The notes under the pieces were generated by a model. The model was given only the letters and a program-made list of their open reading frames with translations, searched no databases and had not been told where the DNA came from. This document shows positions 55,092-62,369 of a DNA stretch of 64,000 bases, piece after piece. The stretch lies in assembly GCA_028285345.1 (NCBI GenBank), contig JANQPT010000012.1, positions 186,001-250,000 on the forward strand, written 5' to 3'. The translations under genes were made by a program, and so were the position numbers. The stretch is from Planctomycetales bacterium. GTDB lineage: Bacteria > Planctomycetota > Planctomycetia > Planctomycetales > Planctomycetaceae. Numbering within the stretch: the first letter of the stretch is position 1; each line of letters starts with the position of its first letter.

Positions 55092-55490
55092 ATGATGTCC
55101 GTCTCGTTAACCGTCCGTGACGAAACCACCGCCGGGGACACCACGCATGAGTTTACGCTCGATCTGCTCACTGAGCGTCTCACCGTCCGTGAGCTGATTC
55201 GCAGCCGCGTCTATCAGGAAGTCAAGGACTACAACACCAACGCGCCCGCCCTCTTCCGCGGACTCGTCGAACCCTCCGACGCCGAAAAGACGCTCAATGG
55301 ATACAAGCTCAACAAGCAGCGGCAAATCGACTGGAACAAGCAATTCGACGCCGCCATCGAGGCGTTTGAGCGGAACCGCATCCTCGTGCTGATCGACGAA
55401 CGTCAAGCGGAGGACCTCGATGAAGAATTCACCGTCGGCCCCAGAACGACCGTCAGCTTCCTACGGCTCGTGCCGCTCGTGGGCGGGTGA
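55092..55490 (+). CDS. Putative beta-grasp (ubiquitin-like) protein ending in Gly-Gly
   Basis: I know no named family for this 132-aa protein. The start ATG 55092 (or 55095) follows GAGAGGAG. N-terminal VSLTVRDETTAGDTTHEFTL and LLTERLTVRELIRSRVYQEV resemble the beta-hairpin and helix of a beta-grasp fold. The C-terminus, ILVLIDERQAEDLDEEFTVG then TTVSFLRLVPLVGG, resembles MoaD/ThiS/Ubl ends, and the last two codons GGC GGG give a terminal G-G before TGA. A helical insert (about 50-95) separates the halves. MoaD-type proteins act as sulfur carriers and Ubls as tags, so both are possible. There is no E1-like or JAB-protease gene in the window. It is divergent from the hsp20 operon. Confidence 0.5.
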   Translation: MMSVSLTVRDETTAGDTTHEFTLDLLTERLTVRELIRSRVYQEVKDYNTNAPALFRGLVEPSDAEKTLNGYKLNKQRQIDWNKQFDAAIEAFERNRILVLIDERQAEDLDEEFTVGPRTTVSFLRLVPLVGG

Positions 55491-55719
55491 TACGTTGGGC
55501 TCGTTTACTCTTGGGAGTCGCACCACCCGACCGTCGCCATAGAGCCGCCGCCCATCCTCCTCGCCTTCGCGAACAATGACTCGACCGCAAGTCGTCAACG
55601 TCGACGCACGCCGTTCTAATCGCTCTGCTCGCCTTGCGGTGTTGATTCGCGTATAATTCGCCGCAGGTTTCGCGTCTCAGGGAAACTGCCACGCTCCGCG
55701 ACACAACAGTTACAACGTC

Positions 55720-56016
55720 ATGCACGAAAAGTCCCCGCGACAAAACATTTTCTTTCCGCTGACCGTGCTGTTCGGCACAGTTTTTATCATTACTACGCTG
55801 GCGTTCATGGCATCAATGTTGGGCGAACCAAGTGCGCCGGTCACGGTTTTCTTGTTCAACAACGCCGGATGGATGCTCAGTTTGGAAGCGGGAGGAACGA
55901 TCGGGTTCGGGCTGCTCGCGTTGGCGGTCGACCGGCGGCAGATTTTGCAAGAAACTGAAACCGTTGCGGCATCCGCCGCGGCCAGCGAGGATTCGACGAG
56001 AGGAGAGGAACGATGA
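55720..56016 (+). CDS. Small membrane protein
   Basis: A 98-aa protein with two likely membrane helices, FFPLTVLFGTVFIITTLAFM and a weaker second around GWMLSLEAGGTIGFGLLALAV, separated by a short loop. It ends in a charged tail. Its last codons overlap the cupin gene start (ATGA), so the two are coupled. Function unknown. Confidence 0.65.
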   Translation: MHEKSPRQNIFFPLTVLFGTVFIITTLAFMASMLGEPSAPVTVFLFNNAGWMLSLEAGGTIGFGLLALAVDRRQILQETETVAASAAASEDSTRGEER

Positions 56017-56366
56017 AGGTACAAAACCACGAGGCGGTCAATCAGACGCCCGTCGAGATGGAAGGCGCCATCGGTGCCAAGGTCCGCTGGCTGATCGGCG
56101 AAGACGACGGCGCGCCGAATTTCGCGATGCGAATGTTCGAACTCGAGCCGGGAGGCGAGACGCCCCGGCACCATCATCCCTACGAGCACGAGGTCTACGT
56201 GCTGGAAGGGGACGGGCACGTCTACGAGGGAGACACCGAACACGCCATCTCGGCCGGAGATTGTATTTACGTCGTCTCCGATGAACTGCACCAATTTCGC
56301 AATACCGGGTCCGCCCCGATGAAATTCCTCTGCATGGTGCCCATCATTAACAAATGTACCGATTGA
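56013..56366 (+). CDS. Cupin-domain protein
   Basis: A 117-aa single-domain cupin: motif 1 is GGETPRHHHPYEHEVYVLEG (about 49-68) with H, H and E metal ligands, and motif 2 is GDCIYVVSDELHQFRN with H as the fourth ligand. Start ATG 56013 overlaps the previous stop by four bases. Small cupins bind a metal and may be enzymes or sensors; the ligand is not predictable. Followed by the repeat at 56468. Confidence 0.9.
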   Translation: MKVQNHEAVNQTPVEMEGAIGAKVRWLIGEDDGAPNFAMRMFELEPGGETPRHHHPYEHEVYVLEGDGHVYEGDTEHAISAGDCIYVVSDELHQFRNTGSAPMKFLCMVPIINKCTD

Positions 56367-56467
56367 CGAAACCTGCGGGGCGACAGCGACATCGCATCCC
56401 TGAGCAACGGCATGCGGCAAACCGCCGGTTCCTGCCGGTTGCTCGGATTGAGCGGAGCTTCGAACCA

Positions 56468-56543
56468 GATTCCAAACCCGCTTGCGCTCGTTCAAGTGAC
56501 TGACATACCAGCGGCTGCGATACGCGTCACAGGGTTTTGAATC
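56468..56543. repeat. 76-bp hairpin repeat, family B copy 2
   Basis: Starts GATTCCAAACCC and ends GGGTTTTGAATC, with the centre containing CTGACATACCAGCGGCTGCG and ACGCGTC. It is the same length as the copy at 45619-45694, with by-eye identity of about 64 of 76 bases, and in the same orientation. Confidence 0.78.
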
Positions 56544-56842
56544 CCGTTGTAGTCATTTTCGCACGCTCACTGTCTGGCTGTTGCGTAAATCCCTGAAACC
56601 CCGCCGCACTCGGCAAATCGGCCAATCCAAACCGATAATCCCGCAAGCGCAAACCGGCGTCGAGAATCGTCAAGTGTCATCTCAATTCCGGCCGATGATT
56701 CATGGCAAATGCTTCTGTTTGTCACTTCGCTGCAGTCGGTTAAAGACAACTCCCTGCAAGCGTGGTCCGCAGGCTGCCGAACCATCACCGTTGCGCAGCA
56801 GTTTGTGGTCAGACCATCTCCCAAATCGCAAGTGTACGGCCT

Positions 56843-57262
56843 ATGACGACTAAACACGTTCTCACTCCAGTTCGTCTTACACCGGAACAAGACGAAGTCG
56901 CTTTGCGCGTGCTCAACGCAGTCGATAAGCTGGCGGGCTGTTACGACGGCATGCAGTCCATGAAGCGTGATCACCCCCGTGCCGAGTTTCGGCGAAAAGT
57001 TTGGGTCCGTTTCCGCGCCGTGACTTCGACGGACAGTCAGGAGCCCAAGGAGTTTGTTATTGAGCCGTGGTCGCGCAATCTCGGCAGGGGAGGAGCCGCG
57101 GTTCTCTTTCCCGCTGAACTGAACTTCACACGCGGAGAGATTTGCCTCAACCCCGACGCTGAAAGTCTGCAGTGGCGAAGCTTCGTCGTCGCCAAAGTCA
57201 GGCAGGTCTTGTACGACTTTTGGGAATACGGCCTGAAATTTGAAGGAACTGGCGACTCCTAA
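56843..57262 (+). CDS. PilZ-domain protein
   Basis: PilZ domains bind cyclic-di-GMP. The 139-aa product (start MTTKHVLTPVRL) has a helical N-terminus (EDEVALRVLNAVDKL-like), then the PilZ part: RAEFRRKVWVRFRAV, a W-S-R-N-L-G-R-G-G-A-A (xGGA) motif in place of the D-x-S-x-x-G signature, and a YGLKFEG closing strand. The N-terminal R-x-x-x-R is partly kept, so nucleotide binding is uncertain. Upstream bases 56367-56842 hold only the family B repeat. It is not coupled to any neighbour. Confidence 0.68.
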   Translation: MTTKHVLTPVRLTPEQDEVALRVLNAVDKLAGCYDGMQSMKRDHPRAEFRRKVWVRFRAVTSTDSQEPKEFVIEPWSRNLGRGGAAVLFPAELNFTRGEICLNPDAESLQWRSFVVAKVRQVLYDFWEYGLKFEGTGDS

Positions 57263-57536
57263 GCCGAATCGACAGACTTTGCGAAGGTTCGCGACTCGAG
57301 GAAATACCGAGCATCTCTTGCCGAATTGCATAGAAACAGCCTTCGCACCGCGTAAACGCTCTCTGACTCCCCGCGCTGTTCTCACGAACATCTCTCCTGG
57401 CTGGAAGTGACCGCCCGCCTGTGAATGCCCACGACGACATCGTCAACGTTCGTCGACCGTGAATTGGCCTGTCGCGGAATCTGCACTACAATTCCTGCAC
57501 CAGGCACAGGTTTTCTCAGCAGTAAGGTGCGTCCCA

Positions 57537-57905
57537 ATGGCCGATAGCTTCCGCGATGAACTCGAGACGTTTGAGAATCAATATCCCGATCGGGACTACA
57601 CAATTGAAACGATCTGCCCGGAGTTCACGTCGGTCTGTCCCAAGACCGGCCAGCCCGATTTCGGCACCCTGACGATCACCTACACGCCGGACAAACTCTG
57701 CTTTGAACTCAAGTCGCTCAAAATGTATCTGCAGCGCTACCGCAACCACGGGGCGTTCTACGAGCACGTCACCAATTTAATCCTCGACGATCTCGTCGCG
57801 GTGACACAGCCCCGCTCAATGAAAATCCACGCCGCCTTCACCCCTCGCGGCGGGATTCGCACCAACGTCATCGCCGAGTATCAGGCCGAGCAGCGGCGAT
57901 CGTAG
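57537..57905 (+). CDS. queF: NADPH-dependent 7-cyano-7-deazaguanine reductase QueF
   Basis: QueF reduces preQ0 to preQ1 in queuosine biosynthesis, a T-fold enzyme. This is the short YkvM-like type (122 aa). The catalytic cysteine is in [16 protein letters not shown], the family block [18 protein letters not shown] is present with the substrate-binding E, and the end is [12 protein letters not shown]. Start ATG 57537 (MADSFRDEL) is chosen over the upstream 57459 frame. No preQ1 riboswitch was recognised upstream. A hairpin directly follows the stop. Confidence 0.93.
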   Translation: MADSFRDELETFENQYPDRDYTIETICPEFTSVCPKTGQPDFGTLTITYTPDKLCFELKSLKMYLQRYRNHGAFYEHVTNLILDDLVAVTQPRSMKIHAAFTPRGGIRTNVIAEYQAEQRRS

Positions 57906-57923
57906 GTCAGGCTCCCGCCTGAC
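57906..57923 (+). terminator. Hairpin directly after queF
   Basis: GTCAGGC, loop TCCC, GCCTGAC begins one base after the queF stop. It has no T-run, so it is a stabilising or weak terminating hairpin. Confidence 0.5.
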
Positions 57924-57971
57924 GCCTCAAATGTTTCTCGGCGCTCCACGTGAAACCATCGAACAACAAAC

Positions 57972-58128
57972 GGGTGGCCGCGATTGCACAGCAATCGGGG
58001 CAGGCGGAGCCTGCAAGAGGCCGCAATTGCGTCGTTCAGCGCGATGCCGGCAGCAACAGACAGGGAACGGTGAAATTGCAGCCTCTTGTGCCTGCGGCAC
58101 CCCGATTGATTCTCAATCGCGGCCACCC
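57972..58128. repeat. Long inverted repeat, family A (complete copy)
   Basis: The left arm (57972-58028) and right arm (58074-58128) are inverted copies of each other: GGGTGGCCGCGATTG starts the left arm and its reverse complement ends the right. Arms differ by a few bases and a small indel; the centre is about 45 bases. A single diverged arm recurs at 37079. It lies between convergent genes. Confidence 0.8.
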
Positions 58129-58132
58129 GCGA

Positions 58133-59608
58133 TCAAGCGATGATCTCTTCAACCACCCGGCAGGGACGGCCGTCGGTGAGGCTGCGGTCTTGCCCGTTGT
58201 GCTGGAACGTCAATTGCTTATGGTCGAAGCCGAACAGATGCATGAGCGTCGCCTGATAATCATTCGCCGCGACGCGATCGACGACGGCACTGTGGCCGAA
58301 CTCGTCCGTCTCGCCGTAGGTCATCCCGCCGCGCACTCCGCCGCCCGCCAGCCAACTGCTAAACCCCTGACCGTTGTGGTCGCGGCCCCCTTTGACCGGA
58401 TCGCCCTCGGTCACCGGCAGCCGGCCGATTTCGCCGCCCCAATGCACGACCGTCGTGTCCAACAATCCGCGCATCTTGAGATCTTTGACCAGCGCCGCCG
58501 AGGGCTGATCGGTGCGACCACAAACCTGCGGCAGCCGTGTGCGGATGCTGTTGTGCATGTCCCACGGTTGGCCTCCCAAGAATAGCTGCACGAACCGCAC
58601 GCCCCGCTCCACCAGCCGGCGGGCGATCAAGCACCGCGTGCCATATTCCTTGGTCGCCGGATTGTCGAGGCCGTACATCTTGTGCGTCGCCTCCGTCTCC
58701 TGGTTGATGTTGAGCGCTTCCTTGGCGGCACCCTGCATGCGGGCAGCCAATTCATAGCTGCTGATGCGGGCTTCGAGGTCGCTCTCACCGCCGTGCCGTT
58801 CAAGGTGCCGGCGATTCAGCGTCTTTAGAAAATCGAGATTCTGTTTTTGCAGCGTCCCCGCGAGATGCGCCGGCGGTTCCAGATTCAAAATCCGCGGCTC
58901 GCGCGGCCGCACGACCGTCCCCTGATAGATCGAAGGCATCCAGCCGTTCGACCAATTGCGGACGCCGTCGACCGGATGTCCGCCCGGATCGGTCATCACC
59001 ACGTAGGCGGGCAGACTGTCACTCTCCGCCCCCAGTCCGTAAGTCAGCCACGACCCCAATGCGGGCCGGCCGGGAATCGGCTTGCCGGTGTTCAAGTAGC
59101 GGATCGACGATTCGTGCCCGTTGATTCCGGTGTGCATCGAGCGGATCAGGCAGATGTCGTCGACAATCTCTGCCAGATGCGGCAACAGTTCCGACAATTC
59201 GGTTCCGCATTGCCCATGCTTTTGAAACTTAAACGGGCTGCCCAACAGTCGTTTGCTGGCCCGGTTGATAAAGCTGTAAGTAATGTCGCCGGGAAATTCC
59301 TGTCCGTCCCGTTTGGTCAGTTCCGGTTTGGGGTCGGTCAGATCGACGTGACTCGGCCCGCCGTGCATGAACAGCGAAATCATCGCCGTCGCCCGCGGCT
59401 GAAAATGCGGCTGCCGCGGCAGCATATCGAACGACTCGCGGGTCTTCGCCAAAATCGGCGGTTTGGCCAACAGCCCCTCTTGCTTGAGCAGCGACGCCAG
59501 CGCCAGGCTGCCGATCCCGGCGACGCTGTTCGTCAGAAACCGCCGCCGCGCATTTGGGACGTCGAACGGCTCGCAATCGCAAGAGGTCACAGAGTCGGAA
59601 CGATTCAT
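58133..59608 (-). CDS. DUF1501 family protein (Tat-exported), paired with PSD1 protein
   Basis: Second DUF1501 protein, 491 aa from ATG 59608. It has the Tat motif ARRRFLTNSVAGIGS, MISLFMHGGPSHVDLTDPKP (D-x-T-D-P-K signature), MHTGINGHESSIRYLNTGKP, and late motifs HWGGEIGRLP and GRDHNGQGFSSWLAGGG. GGAAG lies nine bases before the chosen start. It follows the DUF1549/DUF1553 cytochrome gene by 13 bases, the usual operon order in planctomycetes. Probably a periplasmic metallo-hydrolase; substrate unknown, polysaccharide or sulfated compound suspected. Confidence 0.92.
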   Translation of the reverse strand: MNRSDSVTSCDCEPFDVPNARRRFLTNSVAGIGSLALASLLKQEGLLAKPPILAKTRESFDMLPRQPHFQPRATAMISLFMHGGPSHVDLTDPKPELTKRDGQEFPGDITYSFINRASKRLLGSPFKFQKHGQCGTELSELLPHLAEIVDDICLIRSMHTGINGHESSIRYLNTGKPIPGRPALGSWLTYGLGAESDSLPAYVVMTDPGGHPVDGVRNWSNGWMPSIYQGTVVRPREPRILNLEPPAHLAGTLQKQNLDFLKTLNRRHLERHGGESDLEARISSYELAARMQGAAKEALNINQETEATHKMYGLDNPATKEYGTRCLIARRLVERGVRFVQLFLGGQPWDMHNSIRTRLPQVCGRTDQPSAALVKDLKMRGLLDTTVVHWGGEIGRLPVTEGDPVKGGRDHNGQGFSSWLAGGGVRGGMTYGETDEFGHSAVVDRVAANDYQATLMHLFGFDHKQLTFQHNGQDRSLTDGRPCRVVEEIIA

Positions 59609-59621
59609 GAGTCTCATCTTC

Positions 59622-62225
59622 CTATTGGACGTACAAGAACTCGTTAGAGCTCAAGATCACTTGGCACAAATTCGTCAGCGCGAGCAACTCCGGCGCCGGC
59701 GCGGGTGGGGCGGTCTTCTCCCCCTTTTTCTTGGGCGGCGCTGCCGGGGGATGCTGCTTGAAATACTCCAATTGCTGCTTGAGGAACGCGACGGCATCGT
59801 CAACTTCGGTCTCCGTCGCCGGCCGCGAATAGGCGAACTGCCAGGCAAGTTGCACCTGCCGCCGCATGTCGTCCGCGGCTTCTGCTCTCAGCCGCTGAGC
59901 AAACTTTCGCGACTGCTTCAGAATGAAATCGCCGTTCATCAGCATCAGCGATTGCGTCGCCGCAGTCGAGATCGGTCGTATTTCGCAGTTCGTCTCCATG
60001 ATCGGCGCATCAAATGCGGTCAGCAGCGCCATCGGCTGGCTGCGGCGATGCTGAATGTAAATGCTGCGACGGGTGTCGTCGCCGCCAACCACGATTTGGC
60101 CCACGAAGTCCTCTTTGACGGGGATGGCCGGGCCGTACATTTTTCGGCTCAAACTGCCCGAACTGGCCAGAATGTGATCCCGAATGATCTCCGCATCAAG
60201 CCGGATCACCGGCTTTCGCCAATAGTATTGATTCGAGGCGTCGAGTTGTCGCTTGTCGCTGTCCTGATCCGACGACTGGAGATAGACGGTCGACGTCATA
60301 ATCAGCCGGTGCAGATGCTTCAGGTTCCAACCGCTGGTGACGAATTCATCTGCCAACCAATCGAGCAACTGCGGGTGCGTCGGACGCTGTCCCGCGGATC
60401 CAAAATCGGCGGGCGTGGGCACGATGCCGCGTCCAAAGTGATGCAGCCAGACGCGATTGACGATCACCCGCGCCAGCAGCGGATGCCGTCCATTGGTCAG
60501 CCAGCGGGCATACGCCAGCCGCCGCCCAGAGGTCTGCAACTGCTCGTCGTTCGCAGGCACGTGAAACGGCTGGCCCTCCGGTGTGGAAATCATCAGAGCC
60601 GCCGGAACGACTTTTTGTTTCGGCTGCTTGTGATCACCGCGATGGAACAGAAACGTCTCTGGAATCTTGCCCGGAACTTCAGTCATCACGCGGATAAAGT
60701 CCTCGACCGGTTTCTTCTTGCGGATCTCGGCGATCCGGTCGTCGAACTTTTTCAGTTCTTCGCGCGACGTGCCAATGTACTGATACAGATTGCCCGAATT
60801 GATGTTGAAGTTCGGATGCTTCTTGAACAAGGCGACCTCTTCGGGCGTGCGTTCGCCTGACGGGGTGCGGTAGATCTTACGGAGCTGCTCGCCCAACTCC
60901 TTGTCCTCGATCTTTTTAACCTCGCCCTCCAACGCCTGCGTGATCAGCTCGTCGAGCCGCTTCTTCCGTTCGGCGGAAACACTCTTGGTCTCCGCTTCAA
61001 TCGCCGCCGCCTGAGCCCGCTCTTCGTCGGTGTAGAGCGAAATCCGCCGGCTCGTGGGCACGCGCCAGTTCTTCCAGTCGTAGGCCGGCTCGAAGATTGC
61101 ACGCAGTTGATAGTAGTCCTCCTGCGAGATCGGATCGTATCGATGGTCGTGGCACTGAGCGCACCCCACGGAAAGACCCAACAGCGACGTGGAGACGATC
61201 TTAATCGTATCGGCCATCACCTGGTTGCGGGCCAATTCGATATCTGGCGCACCTGACCCGGTCCCGTCTGCCGCCATCCGCAGAAAACCGGTCGCCACGA
61301 GTTTCTCCAAATTTTCCGGCGAGAGGTTCTTGTGCGGCAACGGCACGAGTTCGTCGCCCGCCAATTGTTCAATGATGAACTCATCGAACGGCTTGTTGGC
61401 GTTGAAGGAGCGGATCACATAGTCGCGATACTTATAGGCGTAGTTGCGGACGTCATCGCGGGTCGTGTAGCCCTCACTGTCGGCGTAGCCCGCCACGTCC
61501 AGCCAGTGCCGCCCCCACCGTTCGCCGTAATGCGGCGAGGCCAACAGACGCTCGATCAGTTGTTCGTACGCGTCGATCGAGTCATCCGCCAGAAACTGCA
61601 CGATCTCATCCAGCGTGGGCGGAATGCCGGTCAGATCCAAGTGCGCCCGGCGCAGCAGTATCAATTTCTCAGCGTCGTTGGAAAAGGACAAGCCCCGCTT
61701 TCGCATCTCCGTCAAGAGGAACGCGTCGATCGGCGTCCGCACGCTGTCCTGTGGTGCAAACATGGGAATCTCAGGCCGCCGAATCGGCTGAAAGGCCCAG
61801 AACGCCCGCTCTTCCGGAGTAATGCCCAGACCGCGACCGATCTTCTCCGGCTCCGGCCGGAGCGTGGGCGCCCCGGCGGCGATCCACTTTTCAATCGTGG
61901 CAATCTCGTCGAAGGTAAGCTTCTTCTCGCCCGGCGGCATTTCGCCGTCGCGGATCCGCTGCAGCAAGAAACTGTCGTCAGGATTCCCCGGCTCAATCGC
62001 AGGCCCGTTCTCGCCGCCGGTGAGCATGAACCGCCGCAGCCGCAAATCCAAGTTGCCCTCATGCTCCTCCCCGGCACCGTGACAGTCGTAGCAATGCGTG
62101 CGAAATATCGAACGAATCTGCTTCTCAAAGCTGACCGGGGCGTCCGGCTGAACGACTTCCTCGGCAAGTCCCACAGACGCCAGCAACATCAATGCCACGC
62201 AGCCGATCGGCAGCGAACGAATCAT
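59622..62225 (-). CDS. Planctomycete cytochrome c protein with DUF1549 and DUF1553 (PSD1 family)
   Basis: An 867-aa exported protein. Signal peptide 1-22, a cytochrome c site CYDCH at 45-49 in an N-terminal haem domain with NLDLRLRRF, then DUF1549 (LTEMRKRGLSFSNDAEKLIL onward, around 165-370) with ERWGRHWLDVAGYADSEG, and the C-terminal DUF1553 (about 560-840) with RRLAYARWLTNGRHPLLARV and VWLHHFGRGIV. It is the standard planctomycete partner of DUF1501 proteins and is thought to pass electrons during periplasmic oxidation. It leads the operon. Confidence 0.95.
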   Translation of the reverse strand: MIRSLPIGCVALMLLASVGLAEEVVQPDAPVSFEKQIRSIFRTHCYDCHGAGEEHEGNLDLRLRRFMLTGGENGPAIEPGNPDDSFLLQRIRDGEMPPGEKKLTFDEIATIEKWIAAGAPTLRPEPEKIGRGLGITPEERAFWAFQPIRRPEIPMFAPQDSVRTPIDAFLLTEMRKRGLSFSNDAEKLILLRRAHLDLTGIPPTLDEIVQFLADDSIDAYEQLIERLLASPHYGERWGRHWLDVAGYADSEGYTTRDDVRNYAYKYRDYVIRSFNANKPFDEFIIEQLAGDELVPLPHKNLSPENLEKLVATGFLRMAADGTGSGAPDIELARNQVMADTIKIVSTSLLGLSVGCAQCHDHRYDPISQEDYYQLRAIFEPAYDWKNWRVPTSRRISLYTDEERAQAAAIEAETKSVSAERKKRLDELITQALEGEVKKIEDKELGEQLRKIYRTPSGERTPEEVALFKKHPNFNINSGNLYQYIGTSREELKKFDDRIAEIRKKKPVEDFIRVMTEVPGKIPETFLFHRGDHKQPKQKVVPAALMISTPEGQPFHVPANDEQLQTSGRRLAYARWLTNGRHPLLARVIVNRVWLHHFGRGIVPTPADFGSAGQRPTHPQLLDWLADEFVTSGWNLKHLHRLIMTSTVYLQSSDQDSDKRQLDASNQYYWRKPVIRLDAEIIRDHILASSGSLSRKMYGPAIPVKEDFVGQIVVGGDDTRRSIYIQHRRSQPMALLTAFDAPIMETNCEIRPISTAATQSLMLMNGDFILKQSRKFAQRLRAEAADDMRRQVQLAWQFAYSRPATETEVDDAVAFLKQQLEYFKQHPPAAPPKKKGEKTAPPAPAPELLALTNLCQVILSSNEFLYVQ

Positions 62226-62369
62226 CGGGTGACTCCAGGCAGGAAGGATATTAGGAGGGACGTGTTGGCGGGAGGCATCAACAAGCGTTGATATTGCCCA
62301 TTATGGCCGGTTCTCAGGTTGCGGGCAAGGCAACTTGGTTCCGCCTGCGGGATTGAAGTCTTCATCGAT

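Noticed and set aside
55092..55490. UBact or Pup-like protein
   Set aside because: UBact and Pup are shorter and end differently (Gly-Gly-Gln/Glu types); this protein has a beta-grasp-like sequence and ends directly in Gly-Gly.
56567..57391. A 274-codon minus-strand frame opposite the PilZ gene
   Set aside because: No domain, Cys/Arg-rich random-looking sequence; the plus-strand frame carries PilZ motifs.
57263..57536. preQ1 riboswitch ahead of queF
   Set aside because: The 274-base gap has no recognisable preQ1 aptamer stem and loop pattern by eye.
59463..62291. Long plus-strand open frames opposite the PSD1 gene
   Set aside because: They mirror the DUF1549/DUF1553 coding frame and show no domain; the minus-strand gene is the real one.
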